In this document: piece by piece, positions 17,656 to 27,752 of the stretch
How the letters are laid out: the number at the start of each line of letters is the position of its first letter
Numbering within the stretch: position 1 is the first letter of the stretch
Assembly: GCF_000423725.1 (NCBI RefSeq)
Contig: NZ_AUIN01000013.1
Span: 94,773-158,772, forward strand
DNA from: Streptococcus devriesei DSM 19639
GTDB lineage: Bacteria > Bacillota > Bacilli > Lactobacillales > Streptococcaceae
Length of the DNA: 64,000 bases
Reading direction: 5' to 3'
The notes under the pieces: model-generated
Seen by the model: the letters and a program-made list of their open reading frames with translations, nothing else
What the model was told of the DNA's origin: nothing
Databases searched by the model: none
Position numbers and translations under genes: made by a program

Positions 17656-18606
17656 ATGGCAGAACCTTTATTTTTACAATCACAAATGCATGAAAAAATC
17701 TGGGGCGGCAATCGTTTGAAAACAGAATTTGGCTACGATATTCCCAGTAGGACAACCGGTGAATATTGGGCGATTTCAGCTCATCCCAACGGAGTTTCGA
17801 TTGTTAAAAACGGTCTTTATAAGGGAGTTCCGCTTGATCAGCTCTATGCCGAGCACAGAGAATTATTTGGCCAAAGCAAGAGCCCTGTTTTTCCGCTGTT
17901 GACTAAGATTTTAGATGCTAACGATTGGCTGAGTGTTCAGGTTCATCCGGATGACAAGTATGCTTTGGAGCATGAAGGAGAGCTAGGAAAAACTGAGTGC
18001 TGGTATGTTATTTCCGCTGATGAAGGAGCAGAAATTATTTATGGCCATAATGCCCGGTCGAAGGAAGAACTGCGGGATTTGATAGCGTCAGAAAAATGGG
18101 ATCGGCTTCTAACGCGCATTCCGGTAAAAGCCGGGGATTTCTTTTATGTTCCGAGCGGTACGATGCATGCGATTGGCAAGGGAATTATGATTTTGGAGAC
18201 CCAGCAGTCCAGTGATACCACTTACCGTGTTTATGATTTTGATCGGAAAGATGATAAAGGACAAAAGCGGGAGCTCCATATTGAGGCATCTATTGACGTT
18301 TTAACGATTGGTGCTCCTGCCAACTCGACTCCCGTCAGTCTGGCTCTGGAAAACATAGAATCCACTCTCTTGGTTTCAAGTTCCTTTTTTGCGGTGTATA
18401 AATGGGAGGTAAAAGGCTCTGTTAAGATGCGGCAGACGGCTCCTTATCTCTTGCTTAGTGTACTGGATGGAGAAGGCGGCATCACAGTTGACAAGAAGAC
18501 TTATCCACTTAAAAAAGGAGATCATTTTATACTGCCAAGTGATGTCAAAACATGGGAATTGACAGGAAGTCTGACCATAATTGCCAGCCATCCCAATGAA
18601 CACTAA
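17656..18606 (+). CDS. manA: Mannose-6-phosphate isomerase, class I
   Basis: ManA (Pmi) interconverts mannose-6-phosphate and fructose-6-phosphate. The 316-residue protein has the cupin zinc site: QVHPDD (His), GKTECWYV (Glu), and GTMHAIGKG (His). MHEKIWGGNRLKTEFGYDIP is the N-terminal signature. AAAAAGGAG lies five bases before ATG 17656. In the S. mutans order I recall this gene is next to scrK; here it follows the beta-glucoside regulator, and fructose-6-phosphate remains the shared product. Confidence 0.95.
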   Translation: MAEPLFLQSQMHEKIWGGNRLKTEFGYDIPSRTTGEYWAISAHPNGVSIVKNGLYKGVPLDQLYAEHRELFGQSKSPVFPLLTKILDANDWLSVQVHPDDKYALEHEGELGKTECWYVISADEGAEIIYGHNARSKEELRDLIASEKWDRLLTRIPVKAGDFFYVPSGTMHAIGKGIMILETQQSSDTTYRVYDFDRKDDKGQKRELHIEASIDVLTIGAPANSTPVSLALENIESTLLVSSSFFAVYKWEVKGSVKMRQTAPYLLLSVLDGEGGITVDKKTYPLKKGDHFILPSDVKTWELTGSLTIIASHPNEH

Positions 18607-18665
18607 AGATAAGACTGTTAGATCGAAAGTGAGTGTTTGTCGGTGCGATAAAATTCAGAAATATA

Positions 18666-18720
18666 AAAATACGAAGGAAGTGCATTTTCATGTTTTGGGA
18701 ATGCATTTTCTTCTGTATTT
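18666..18720. other. Long imperfect hairpin downstream of manA
   Basis: AAAATACGAAGGAAGTGCATT pairs imperfectly (about 20 positions) with AATGCATTTTCTTCTGTATTT across a short loop, followed by GTAAAATTTT. A second inverted pair, GACCTGTC/GACAGGTC, lies at about 18783-18822. These fill the roughly 280-base gap before secA; no ORF is supported there. The first may terminate manA transcription, though it lacks a clean T-run. Confidence 0.5.
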
Positions 18721-18831
18721 GTAAAATTTTAGTTATATTGAGATTTTCCGATATGTCAAACAGCTGATTTTTAGGATAAAAGAGACCTGTCTTCCAGCTT
18801 CTTATGAGGTTTTGACAGGTCACAGGAATTC

Positions 18832-18860
18832 TTGAATATGAGCTGTATTTATGATAAAAT
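18832..18860 (+). promoter_or_regulatory. Promoter of secA
   Basis: TTGAAT (18832-18837) and TAAAAT (18855-18860) are 17 bases apart, about 30 bases upstream of the secA start. GAAAGGATT precedes the ATG. Confidence 0.65.
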
Positions 18861-18890
18861 AGGACGATAATACTATCGAAAGGATTAAAG

Positions 18891-21422
18891 ATGGCAAATA
18901 TTCTACGCACTATCATTGAGAATGATAAAGGCGAAGTAAGAAAATTAGCAAAAATAGCAAAAAAAGTTGAAAGTTATGCTGATGAAATGGAGGCTCTTGC
19001 AGATGAGGAACTCCAAGCTAAAACAGAAGAATTTAAGCAGCGCTACCAGAACGGCGAATCGTTAGATGATCTTCTTCCTGAGGCTTTTGCTGTTGTTCGT
19101 GAGGCTTCAAGACGTGTTTTAGGTCTTTATCCTTATCACGTTCAAATTATGGGCGGAGTGGTTCTTCACCACGGCGATATTCCTGAAATGAAGACCGGTG
19201 AAGGAAAAACCCTGACAGCAACTATGCCTGTTTACCTCAACGCACTTGCCGGCGAAGGCGTTCATGTTGTCACAGTCAATGAATACTTGGCAACGCGTGA
19301 TGCTACTGAAATGGGTGAGCTTTATTCATGGCTGGGCCTGTCTGTCGGAATCAATCTGGCAGCCAAATCATCATCAGAAAAGCGTGATGCCTACAACTGT
19401 GATATTACTTATTCGACCAACGCTGAGATCGGTTTTGATTACCTGCGTGATAATATGGTGGTTCGCAAGGAAAATATGGTACAGCGGCCGCTTAATTTTG
19501 CGCTTGTGGATGAGGTTGACTCCGTTTTGATTGACGAAGCCAGAACGCCGCTTATTGTTTCAGGGCCTGTCAGCACAGAAACCAACCAGCTCTATTACCG
19601 TGCAGACAGTTTTGTAAAGACGCTGACAGAAGACGATTATGCGATTGATACGCCGACGAAAACAATTGGGCTTAAGGACTCTGGGATTGATAAAGCAGAA
19701 GCTTATTTCCATTTAGACAATCTCTATGATATTGAAAACGTTGCTCTGACTCACTATATTGACAATGCTCTGCGTGCTAACTATATCATGCTGCTTGATA
19801 TTGACTATGTGGTCAGTGAGGATCAGGAAATTCTGATTGTTGACCAATTTACCGGACGTACCATGGAAGGGCGCCGTTTTTCTGACGGACTTCATCAGGC
19901 AATCGAAGCCAAAGAAGGGGTGTCCATTCAGGACGAATCAAAGACCAGCGCTTCTATTACTTACCAAAATATGTTCCGGATGTACAAAAAGCTGGCAGGT
20001 ATGACCGGTACGGCTAAGACAGAAGAAGAGGAATTCCGCGAAATCTACAACATGCGTGTCATTCCGATTCCGACGAACCGTCCGGTAGCTCGGATTGATC
20101 ACCACGACCTGCTCTATCCGACGCTTGAGTCTAAATTTAAGGCAGTTATTGATGATGTGAAAGACCGCCATGAGAAGGGACAGCCGGTTTTGGTCGGTAC
20201 TGTTGCGGTTGAAACGTCAGACCTCATTTCCAAAATGCTGGTTCAGGCAGGAGTTCCTCACGAAGTTCTTAATGCTAAAAATCACTTTAAAGAAGCTCAG
20301 ATTATCATGAATGCCGGTCAGCGCGGTGCAGTTACCATTGCAACCAATATGGCCGGACGCGGAACAGATATTAAGCTTGGTGAAGGTGTGCGTGAGCTCG
20401 GCGGTCTTTGTGTTATCGGTACAGAACGCCATGAAAGCCGCCGGATTGATAACCAGCTGCGCGGACGTTCAGGACGCCAGGGAGATCCGGGTGAGTCACA
20501 ATTTTACCTTTCCCTTGAAGATGAACTGATGCGCCGCTTTGGCTCTGAACGTATCAAGGCCATTCTTGATCGCTTTATTGAGGAAGACAGCGATGTCGTT
20601 ATCAAGTCACGTATGCTGACTAATCAGGTTGAATCGGCTCAAAAACGGGTTGAAGGAAATAACTATGATACCCGTAAACAAGTCCTTCAATACGATGATG
20701 TCATGCGCGAGCAGCGTGAGATTATCTATGCAGAACGCTATGATGTCATTACCGCTGAGCGAGACCTTGCTCCGGAAATTAAAGCCATGATTAAGCGGAC
20801 GATTGAACGCACAGTAGAGGCTCACAGCCGCTTGGACCGTAAGGAAAGCCTTGAGGCCATTCTTACCTTTGCCAAAACCAATCTGCTGCCGGAAGATTCA
20901 ATCAGCTTACACGATATAGAAGATCTGAAATATGATGATATTAAGGATCTGCTCTACGATGCAGCCCTTAAAAACTACGACCGTCAGATTGCAAAATTGC
21001 GTGATGAAGAAGCTATTCGGGAATTCCAAAAGGTGCTTATCCTTATGGTCGTTGACAATAAGTGGACGGATCATATCGATGCTTTGGATCAGCTTAGAAG
21101 TTCAGTCGGCCTGCGTGGCTATGCGCAAAATAACCCCATTGTTGAATATCAGTCAGAAGGCTTTAGAATGTTCCAGGACATGATTGGTGCCATTGAATTC
21201 GATGTGACCCGTACCATGATGAAAGCACAAATTCATGAGCAAGAACGCGAAAAAGAAGCAGAACGTACGACAACTGCTGAGAAAAATATTTCAGCTCAGT
21301 CTAGAACAGCTAGAGCAGCGGCTCAGCAAAATCCTATTTTTAAAGGAGTTGGCCGCAATGATAAATGTCCGTGCGGTTCAGGCAAGAAATTTAAAAATTG
21401 TCACGGCCGCAAACAATTTTAA
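18891..21422 (+). CDS. secA: Protein translocase ATPase SecA
   Basis: SecA drives preproteins through the SecYEG channel. The 843-residue product has Walker [12 protein letters not shown] (near 101), [16 protein letters not shown] (near 207), the [22 protein letters not shown] region, a second motor domain with [12 protein letters not shown] and [11 protein letters not shown], and a C-terminal zinc/SecB-type tail [14 protein letters not shown]. It is full length. The gene stands alone behind its own promoter and is followed after 20 bases by two DAHP synthase genes, which is the order I recall for S. mutans. Confidence 0.98.
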   Translation: MANILRTIIENDKGEVRKLAKIAKKVESYADEMEALADEELQAKTEEFKQRYQNGESLDDLLPEAFAVVREASRRVLGLYPYHVQIMGGVVLHHGDIPEMKTGEGKTLTATMPVYLNALAGEGVHVVTVNEYLATRDATEMGELYSWLGLSVGINLAAKSSSEKRDAYNCDITYSTNAEIGFDYLRDNMVVRKENMVQRPLNFALVDEVDSVLIDEARTPLIVSGPVSTETNQLYYRADSFVKTLTEDDYAIDTPTKTIGLKDSGIDKAEAYFHLDNLYDIENVALTHYIDNALRANYIMLLDIDYVVSEDQEILIVDQFTGRTMEGRRFSDGLHQAIEAKEGVSIQDESKTSASITYQNMFRMYKKLAGMTGTAKTEEEEFREIYNMRVIPIPTNRPVARIDHHDLLYPTLESKFKAVIDDVKDRHEKGQPVLVGTVAVETSDLISKMLVQAGVPHEVLNAKNHFKEAQIIMNAGQRGAVTIATNMAGRGTDIKLGEGVRELGGLCVIGTERHESRRIDNQLRGRSGRQGDPGESQFYLSLEDELMRRFGSERIKAILDRFIEEDSDVVIKSRMLTNQVESAQKRVEGNNYDTRKQVLQYDDVMREQREIIYAERYDVITAERDLAPEIKAMIKRTIERTVEAHSRLDRKESLEAILTFAKTNLLPEDSISLHDIEDLKYDDIKDLLYDAALKNYDRQIAKLRDEEAIREFQKVLILMVVDNKWTDHIDALDQLRSSVGLRGYAQNNPIVEYQSEGFRMFQDMIGAIEFDVTRTMMKAQIHEQEREKEAERTTTAEKNISAQSRTARAAAQQNPIFKGVGRNDKCPCGSGKKFKNCHGRKQF

Positions 21423-21442
21423 AAATTAGTGAGGATAAGAAG

Positions 21443-22474
21443 ATGTCGTTTAAAGCAACCAGTGATAAAATTAATGTTGACGAAGTCCGCAACCTGTCAA
21501 AGCTGACAGGTGCGTCTTTGGCTCAAAAAGAAGCTCGCGACCGCGAGTTGGAAGCGATTATTAAGGGCGAAGATGACCGTCTGCTTTTGGTCATCGGACC
21601 TTGTTCGTCAGATAACGAAGAAGCTGTTCTTGAGTATGCTAAGCGCTTAGCAAAGCTGCAGGAAGAAGTCAAGGACCGTGTGTTTATGGTGATGCGTGTC
21701 TATACGGCTAAACCTCGCACCAACGGTGACGGCTACAAAGGAATGGTACATCAGCCCAATACAGAAGAGGCGCCAAGTCTGATTAACGGGATTACGGCTG
21801 TTCGCAATCTTCATTACCGTGTAATCACGGAAACAGGGATGACAACGGCTGATGAAATGCTTTATCCGGAAAATCTGCCTTTGATAGAAGATTTAGTGTC
21901 TTACATAGCTGTCGGTGCCCGTTCAGTTGAAGATCAGCAGCACCGCTTTGTTGCTTCCGGGATTAGCGTTCCGACAGGAATGAAAAATCCGACTTCGGGT
22001 AATTTAAATATCATGTTTAATGGTATTTATGCGGCTCAAAACAAGCAGTCTTTCCTTTTCAACAGCGAAGAAGTTGAAACCAGCGGCAATCCTTTAGCGC
22101 ATGCTATCCTGCGCGGCGGTGTTAATGAATACGGTAAAAACATTCCAAATTATTACTACGACAACCTTCTGGATACCATTGAACAATATGAACAAATGGG
22201 GCTTGAAAACCCGTTCATCGTTATTGATACCAATCATGACAATTCAGGAAAACAGTATTTAGAGCAGGTTAGAATTGTTCGCCAGACCCTGATTAACCGT
22301 GACTGGAATGACAAAATCAATAAATACGTTCGCGGCTTTATGATCGAATCTTACTTGGAAGACGGGCGTCAGGATGAACCGGAAGTTTTCGGAAAATCCA
22401 TTACTGATCCATGTTTGGGCTGGGACAGCACTGAACAATTAGTTCACGAAATTTACGATACCTTAGGAAAGTAA
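21443..22474 (+). CDS. aroF: 3-deoxy-7-phosphoheptulonate synthase (DAHP synthase), first copy
   Basis: This enzyme condenses phosphoenolpyruvate and erythrose-4-phosphate, the first step of the shikimate pathway. I chose ATG 21443 (GAGGA at 21431-21435), giving 343 residues; the in-frame ATG at 21398 falls inside secA. Type I AroF/G/H features are VIGPCSSDNEEAVLEYA, MRVYTAKPRTNGDGYKG, GARSVEDQQHRFVASG and DTNHDNSGK. It is roughly 75 percent identical by eye to the next gene and starts 20 bases after secA. The two copies may differ in feedback inhibition. Confidence 0.95.
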   Translation: MSFKATSDKINVDEVRNLSKLTGASLAQKEARDRELEAIIKGEDDRLLLVIGPCSSDNEEAVLEYAKRLAKLQEEVKDRVFMVMRVYTAKPRTNGDGYKGMVHQPNTEEAPSLINGITAVRNLHYRVITETGMTTADEMLYPENLPLIEDLVSYIAVGARSVEDQQHRFVASGISVPTGMKNPTSGNLNIMFNGIYAAQNKQSFLFNSEEVETSGNPLAHAILRGGVNEYGKNIPNYYYDNLLDTIEQYEQMGLENPFIVIDTNHDNSGKQYLEQVRIVRQTLINRDWNDKINKYVRGFMIESYLEDGRQDEPEVFGKSITDPCLGWDSTEQLVHEIYDTLGK

Positions 22475-22475
22475 A

Positions 22476-23510
22476 ATGGGCATTCATCAAAAAAGTACAA
22501 CCATAGATATTTCTAAAATTAAAGCAGATACACAGTTAAAAGACCGGGATTTAGCCAGAAAGCAGGCGCGTGACGCTGAATTGGCTAAGATTATCAAGGG
22601 AGAAGACAAGCGCATTCTTCTGGTTATCGGTCCTTGTTCATCAGATAATGAAGAAGCGGTGCTGGAATACGCTCATCGCTTAGCCAGGCTGCAGGAAGCG
22701 GTTAAAGACCATATCTTTATCGTCATGCGTGTTTACACAGCGAAACCCCGGACTAACGGCGACGGCTACAAGGGACTTATCCATCAGCCTAACAGTTCCA
22801 AGCTGCCCGATCTTATTAACGGGATTCATGCAGTCCGCAATCTTCATTACCGCGTCATTACTGAGACGGGGCTGACAACGGCAGATGAAATGCTCTATCC
22901 TTCCAACCTTATCTTAGTTGATGATTTGGTTTCCTACCATGCTGTCGGTGCCCGTTCGGTTGAAGATCAGGAACACCGCTTTGTGGCTTCGGGAATTGAT
23001 GCTCCGGTTGGTATGAAAAATCCCACCTCAGGCAACCTTCAGGTGATGCTGAATGCTATCCATGCAGCTCAGAATTCACAAAACTTTATTTACAATAGTG
23101 CCGAAGTGGAGACTGACGGCAATCCCTTAGCCCATGTCATCCTGCGCGGCGGCAGCAATGAACACGGTGAATATGAGCCCAATTATTACTATGATATCCT
23201 TTTAAAGCTTATTCAGAAGTACGAGGACATGGAGCTGGCCAATCCTTTCATTATCATTGATACCAATCATGATAATTCAGGGAAAAATTATTTGGAGCAG
23301 GTCAGAATTATTCGCCATAGTTTGGTTAACCGTGATTGGAATGACAAAATCAATAAATACGTTCGCGGCTTTATGATCGAGTCTTACTTGGAAGACGGGC
23401 GTCAGGACGAACCGGAAGTCTTCGGGAAATCTATCACCGATCCGTGTCTGGGTTGGGATAAGACCGAACAATTGGTGCATGAAATCTACAATACCTTAAA
23501 AGAACAATAA
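22476..23510 (+). CDS. aroF: 3-deoxy-7-phosphoheptulonate synthase (DAHP synthase), second copy
   Basis: A 344-residue tandem paralogue whose ATG begins one base after the first copy's stop codon, with AGGAAAG as ribosome site, so translation is probably coupled. It keeps the type I motifs VIGPCSSDNEEAV, RVYTAKPRTNGDGYKG, ARSVEDQEHRFVASG and DTNHDNSGK. The N-terminal 30 residues, where feedback regulation is often set in this family, differ most between the copies. Local duplication is the simplest origin. Confidence 0.95.
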   Translation: MGIHQKSTTIDISKIKADTQLKDRDLARKQARDAELAKIIKGEDKRILLVIGPCSSDNEEAVLEYAHRLARLQEAVKDHIFIVMRVYTAKPRTNGDGYKGLIHQPNSSKLPDLINGIHAVRNLHYRVITETGLTTADEMLYPSNLILVDDLVSYHAVGARSVEDQEHRFVASGIDAPVGMKNPTSGNLQVMLNAIHAAQNSQNFIYNSAEVETDGNPLAHVILRGGSNEHGEYEPNYYYDILLKLIQKYEDMELANPFIIIDTNHDNSGKNYLEQVRIIRHSLVNRDWNDKINKYVRGFMIESYLEDGRQDEPEVFGKSITDPCLGWDKTEQLVHEIYNTLKEQ

Positions 23511-23618
23511 ACGGTTCAGCTGATTTCAAGCAAAGGCTGTGAAAAATCTCATGAAAAATTAAGGGAGCTTGCCAGAGCTCACCCCGCCGCATAGTAAACC
23601 TGATAAAGATAAGAGATT

Positions 23619-23641
23619 GAGACCGTGTCTTGGTCTCTTTT
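23619..23641 (+). terminator. Short terminator between aroF and acpS
   Basis: GAGACC (23619-23624) and GGTCTC (23632-23637) form a six-pair stem followed by TTTT. The short T-run makes it weak, and read-through into acpS is possible. Confidence 0.55.
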
Positions 23642-23652
23642 AGAAAGATATT

Positions 23653-24009
23653 ATGATAATAGGACACGGAATTGATTTGCAAGATATAGGTGCTGTCCAG
23701 CAGGCCTATCAAAAAAACAGCCGCTTCGCTGACAAGGTGCTGACAGCTAAAGAATTAGAAGTATTTTCGAAGCTTGCCGACAAACGCAGGTTTGAGTACT
23801 TGGCCGGTCGCTGGGCTGCTAAGGAGGCTTTTTCAAAAGCTTACGGCAGCGGTATCGGTAACTTGCGTTTTCAGGATTTGGAAGTTTTATCCAATGAAAA
23901 AGGAGCGCCAATCTTTACCAAGGCGCCTTTTTCCGGCAATATCTTTATCAGCATCTCTCATTCTGGGAACTTTGTCGAGGCCAGTGTCATTTTGGAGGAA
24001 GAATCATGA
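23653..24009 (+). CDS. acpS: Holo-[acyl-carrier-protein] synthase
   Basis: AcpS moves the 4'-phosphopantetheine arm from CoA to ACP for fatty-acid synthesis. The 118-residue protein has the magnesium-binding GHGIDLQDI (Asp8) and [17 protein letters not shown] (Glu near 58) motifs, and ends with [16 protein letters not shown]. The start has only a weak AGAAAGA site. The stop overlaps the alr ATG by four bases (ATGA), so the two are translationally coupled. Confidence 0.95.
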   Translation: MIIGHGIDLQDIGAVQQAYQKNSRFADKVLTAKELEVFSKLADKRRFEYLAGRWAAKEAFSKAYGSGIGNLRFQDLEVLSNEKGAPIFTKAPFSGNIFISISHSGNFVEASVILEEES

Positions 24010-25121
24010 TTGCCAGCTATCATCGTCCAACAACTGCTCATATTAACTTAGACAACATTGCCTTTAATATCAAACAGGTGCAAAGCCATATCAAGAAAGA
24101 TATTAAAACCTTTGCGGTTGTCAAGGCTAACGCTTACGGCCACGGTGCTGTGCAGGTGGCTCAAGCTATTCAAAATCAGGTAGATGGCTTTTGTGTATCC
24201 AATTTAGATGAGGCTTTGGAGCTGCGTCAGGCCGGTTTGAAAGATTTCATTCTGATTTTAGGCGTTATTTTGCCAGATGAAATCGTTCTGGCTAAACGAG
24301 AAGGAATTACTATTACGGTAGCTGATCGCGAGTGGCTGCAGGAAGCTAGGGCTAAAAAGATTGATTTACAAGGGCTGTCGGTGCATATTAAAGTCGACTC
24401 CGGCATGGGTAGAATCGGTGTCAGAAGCTTGGCAGAAGCGAATCAGCTTATTGCTGGTTTGCAGGAAGCGGGCGCTTTGGTTGGAGGCATTTTTACCCAT
24501 TTTGCGACAGCTGACGAAGCTTCCGCTGTCAAATTTGATCAGCAGCTGCAAACCTTTGAGGAAATTGTTGAAGGGCTGGACAGCAGGCCTCCCCTTGTCC
24601 ATGCCTCCAATTCGGCTGCCAGCATTTGGCACAGCACTACCGTGATGAGTGCTGTTCGCCTGGGAATTGTAATGTACGGTCTGAATCCAAGCGGTCAAGC
24701 ACTTGAGCTGCCCTATCCGCTCAAACCTGCGCTAGAATTGACATCGCTTTTGGTTCAAGTGAAAGAGGTCAATGCCGGAGACACTATCGGTTATGGCGCC
24801 ACCTATACGGCTCATCAAAATGAAGTGATTGGTACAGTGCCTATCGGTTATGCCGATGGCTGGACAAGAGACCTTCAAGGTTTTAACGTTCTGATAGATG
24901 GCGAGTATTGTGAAATTGTCGGACGTGTGTCTATGGACCAAATTACAGTACGTCTGCCTAAAGCCTATCCTTTAGGTACAAAGGTCACGCTGATTGGTCA
25001 AGATGGCGGTCAGGCTATTTCAGCGACTGATGTTGCTGACAAAAAAGGAACTATTAATTATGAGGTTCTCTGCTTAATCAGTGACCGTGTCCCCAGAAAA
25101 TACAACGATACCGACAATTAG
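24006..25121 (+). CDS. alr: Alanine racemase
   Basis: A PLP enzyme that makes D-alanine for peptidoglycan and lipoteichoic acid. The 371-residue product has the PLP lysine Lys40 in [10 protein letters not shown], the fold-type III signature [14 protein letters not shown] (near 127-140), HASNSAAS, and the second-base tyrosine region TIGYGATYT (near 260). It overlaps acpS by four bases. The N-terminus [18 protein letters not shown] is a normal family start. Confidence 0.97.
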   Translation: MIASYHRPTTAHINLDNIAFNIKQVQSHIKKDIKTFAVVKANAYGHGAVQVAQAIQNQVDGFCVSNLDEALELRQAGLKDFILILGVILPDEIVLAKREGITITVADREWLQEARAKKIDLQGLSVHIKVDSGMGRIGVRSLAEANQLIAGLQEAGALVGGIFTHFATADEASAVKFDQQLQTFEEIVEGLDSRPPLVHASNSAASIWHSTTVMSAVRLGIVMYGLNPSGQALELPYPLKPALELTSLLVQVKEVNAGDTIGYGATYTAHQNEVIGTVPIGYADGWTRDLQGFNVLIDGEYCEIVGRVSMDQITVRLPKAYPLGTKVTLIGQDGGQAISATDVADKKGTINYEVLCLISDRVPRKYNDTDN

Positions 25122-25157
25122 CTTTGTCTAATTGCTTGATGGCAAGCGTTACACAAT

Positions 25158-25217
25158 AAAAAAGCTTGGGAGTAGGCATGCGCTGTGCAGTCATGCAGAT
25201 GCTCCTGCTTTTTTATG
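25158..25217 (+). terminator. Terminator between alr and recG
   Basis: AAAAAAGCTTGGGAG pairs with GCTCCTGCTTTTTT over a loop of about 30 bases that has its own small CATG/CATG helix. The T-run (25209-25215) ends it. Confidence 0.65.
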
Positions 25218-25265
25218 TCTTATCAAAGAGTTGCCTTGTGTCTGTCGAAAGTCGGCTGCTTTTGT

Positions 25266-25271
25266 TATAAT
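25266..25271 (+). promoter_or_regulatory. Extended -10 promoter of recG
   Basis: TATAAT at 25266-25271 preceded by TGT gives TGTTATAAT. No convincing -35 is seen. Confidence 0.45.
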
Positions 25272-25298
25272 AGTAAAAAAGTTATTGAAAGGGTGCTT

Positions 25299-27314
25299 AT
25301 GGACTTACAATCATCAATTGCAGTTTTAAAGGGTTTAGGTCCTAAGTCTGCAGAAAAATTTCATAAATTAGGCATTTATACCATCGAAGATCTGCTGCTT
25401 TATTATCCTTTCCGTTATGAAGATTTTAAGGCAAAATCTGTTTTTGACCTGCTGGACGGTGAAAAAGCAGTTGTCACAGGAACGGCAGTCACCCCGCCAA
25501 ACGTTCAGTATTATGGCTTTAAGCGCAACCGCCTATCTTTTAAAATCAAGCAGGGAGAAGCGATTATTGCTGTTTCCTTTTTCAATCAGCCCTACTTGCA
25601 GGATAAGGTAGAAGTCAATCAAAAATTGGCTGTCTTTGGCAAATGGAATCAGGCCAAGTCTTCTCTGACAGGGATTAAAATTTTAGCTCAAGCAGCTGAT
25701 GACATGCAGCCTGTTTACCATGTTGCTCAGGGCGTATCACAGGCTGCCTTGGTGAAGGCTATCAGATCGGCTTTTGACTCAGGCTATGCAGACGGCCTGC
25801 CTGAAAATCTTCCTCAGGTTTTGCTGGATAAGTACCGTCTATTGGATAGAAAGACAGCTGCGCGAGCCATGCATTTTCCCAAAGATTTGGCAGAGTACCG
25901 TCAGGCCCTTCGGCGCATTAAATTTGAAGAGCTGTTCTATTTTCAAGTGAATCTGCAGATTTTAAAAGCCAGCAATAAGGCCGAGTCAAATGGCTTAGCC
26001 ATTGCCTATGACAAAGATAAGCTGGCAATGAAAATTGCGGCGCTGCCTTTTCCTTTGACAGATGCTCAAAAGCGCAGTTTGGAAGAGATACTGACAGATA
26101 TGGCATCCGGTGCCCATATGAACCGTCTTTTGCAAGGAGATGTGGGTTCCGGTAAAACGGTTGTTGCAGGTCTTGCCATGTATGCAGCCTATACGGCCGG
26201 TATGCAGTCTGCCCTGATGGTGCCAACTGAAATTCTAGCAGAACAGCATTACGACAGTCTGTGCGCTTTGTTTCCAGACTTATCTATTGCTCTTTTGACC
26301 TCGGGTATGAAGGCTGCTGTCAAACGCTCAGCGCTTGCGGCCATTGCAGATGGTTCTGTTGACATGATTGTCGGGACACACGCCTTAATTCAAGAAGGGG
26401 TTGATTATCATAAGCTAGGTTTGGTTATTACCGATGAGCAGCACCGATTTGGAGTAAAGCAAAGGCGTCTTTTCCGCGAAAAAGGAGAGAATCCTGATGT
26501 TCTCATGATGACTGCAACACCTATCCCAAGAACCTTAGCCATCACCGCTTTTGGGGAAATGGACGTTTCTGTTATTGACGAAATGCCAAAAGGCCGCAAA
26601 CCGATTAAAACGCGTTGGGTCAAGCACGAGCAGCTGGATCAGGTTTTGTCTTGGGTCAAAGATCAGATTAAAAACGGCGCACAGATTTATGTCGTTTCTC
26701 CCTTGATTGAAGAATCTGAAAGTCTTGATTTAAAAAATGCCAGTGCCTTAGAAAAAGAATTAAAAGATTATTTTGCGGACAGTGCAGCTGTTGCTTTGAT
26801 GCATGGCCGCATGAAAAATGACGAAAAAGAAGCGATTATGCAGGCCTTTAAAAAGGGAGCGGTTGATATTTTAGTATCGACAACGGTCATCGAAGTCGGT
26901 GTCAATGTTCCCAATGCCACCATCATGATCATTATGGATGCCGATCGCTTTGGGCTCAGTCAGCTGCACCAGCTGCGCGGGCGTGTCGGCCGCGGGGATA
27001 AACAGTCTTATGCTATTTTAGTAGCCAATCCCAAAACAGATGCCGGCCGGGATCGCATGCGGATTATGACTGAAACGACAGACGGCTTTCTCTTGGCTGA
27101 GGAAGATTTAAAAATGCGCGGTTCCGGTGAGATTTTTGGAACCCGTCAGTCAGGTATTCCGGAGTTTCAGGTGGCCGATATTGTGGAAGATTATCCCATT
27201 TTGGAGGAAGCCAGAAAGGTTGCGGCACAAATTGTCGCTGCTAAAGATTGGCAAAAAGATCAAAGATGGAGTCTGCTGGTTCAAAATCTAAAAAAGAAAG
27301 AAATTCTTGACTGA
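25299..27314 (+). CDS. recG: ATP-dependent DNA helicase RecG
   Basis: RecG remodels stalled replication forks and branched DNA. I chose ATG 25299 with AAAGGGTGC upstream; the longer reading from 25185 would place a Cys-rich stretch and the terminator and promoter inside the gene. The 671 residues comprise a wedge/OB domain (about 1-230, GLGPKSAEKFHKLGI), then SF2 helicase motifs: LLQGDVGSGKTVVAG (Walker A), VGTHALIQ, DEQHRFGVKQR (DEQH box), TATPIPRTLA, and LHQLRGRVGRG (motif VI). It is of usual family length. Confidence 0.96.
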   Translation: MDLQSSIAVLKGLGPKSAEKFHKLGIYTIEDLLLYYPFRYEDFKAKSVFDLLDGEKAVVTGTAVTPPNVQYYGFKRNRLSFKIKQGEAIIAVSFFNQPYLQDKVEVNQKLAVFGKWNQAKSSLTGIKILAQAADDMQPVYHVAQGVSQAALVKAIRSAFDSGYADGLPENLPQVLLDKYRLLDRKTAARAMHFPKDLAEYRQALRRIKFEELFYFQVNLQILKASNKAESNGLAIAYDKDKLAMKIAALPFPLTDAQKRSLEEILTDMASGAHMNRLLQGDVGSGKTVVAGLAMYAAYTAGMQSALMVPTEILAEQHYDSLCALFPDLSIALLTSGMKAAVKRSALAAIADGSVDMIVGTHALIQEGVDYHKLGLVITDEQHRFGVKQRRLFREKGENPDVLMMTATPIPRTLAITAFGEMDVSVIDEMPKGRKPIKTRWVKHEQLDQVLSWVKDQIKNGAQIYVVSPLIEESESLDLKNASALEKELKDYFADSAAVALMHGRMKNDEKEAIMQAFKKGAVDILVSTTVIEVGVNVPNATIMIIMDADRFGLSQLHQLRGRVGRGDKQSYAILVANPKTDAGRDRMRIMTETTDGFLLAEEDLKMRGSGEIFGTRQSGIPEFQVADIVEDYPILEEARKVAAQIVAAKDWQKDQRWSLLVQNLKKKEILD

Positions 27315-27523
27315 GGGTTAGACCGTATCTTTTTGCAAGCCTTATTATTAAAAAGCAAGTAAATTTCATATTTTCAAAGGCTCAAAACTGCAGGGAAGAC
27401 TGCCAAATGCACTTTGTTTTCGTCTAGACCTGTCTTTGCTGTGTGAGTAAAACTTTCAGGCTTTGCCATGGGGCTGGGACAAAAGTCTTTCCTCCTTTAA
27501 CTATTTAAGATATAGCAGTTTGA

Positions 27524-27617
27524 CGCAGTGGTTGGGAGTAAGACTTGTCGATTTAGCCGACTTAGTCTTACCCCTGCACAGTTCATTAGGTGCTTTAGCA
27601 CCAATGAACCACTGCTG
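27524..27617 (-). repeat. Cloverleaf-like intergenic repeat, copy B
   Basis: The reverse complement of this stretch matches 7981-8073 with only a few substitutions (for example TTGGCTTAGCCAA becomes TCGGCTAAATCGA). The outer arms are GCAGTGGTT and AACCACTGC, and the two inner hairpins are retained, so stem pairing is conserved though some bases differ. It lies between recG and the aldo/keto reductase gene. Confidence 0.8.
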
Positions 27618-27624
27618 ATTGGAG

Positions 27625-27685
27625 GTGGGACGACAAAATCGAAATCGTAATGACATTACGATTTACCGATTTTTGTCCCACTCTC
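27625..27685. repeat. GTGGGAC...GTCCCAC long hairpin beside repeat copy B
   Basis: GTGGGACGACAAAATCG, then AAATCGTAATG, pairs with CATTACGATTT and CGATTTTTGTCCCAC, forming a stem of more than 20 pairs. Together with copy B it makes a composite element; a comparable GTGGGA hairpin stands beside copy A. It may stop transcription in both directions. Confidence 0.65.
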
Positions 27686-27696
27686 TTATCTTTGTG

Positions 27697-27724
27697 AGCA
27701 AACGCTTACATAAAATGCTATAAT
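27697..27724 (+). promoter_or_regulatory. Promoter of the aldo/keto reductase gene with a cre site
   Basis: On the minus strand 27711-27697 reads ATGTAAGCGTTTGCT, a full match to the CcpA consensus WTGNAANCGNWNNCW. An extended -10, TGCTATAAT (TATAAT 27719-27724), follows eight bases downstream. The operator covers the -35 to spacer zone, so carbon catabolite repression is predicted. Confidence 0.7.
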
Positions 27725-27752
27725 AAAGACAAATGAAAAAAGGAGACAGGCT

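Noticed and set aside
25185..25298. Longer recG start
   Set aside because: The extra residues are Cys-rich, unlike RecG, and cover a terminator and an extended -10.
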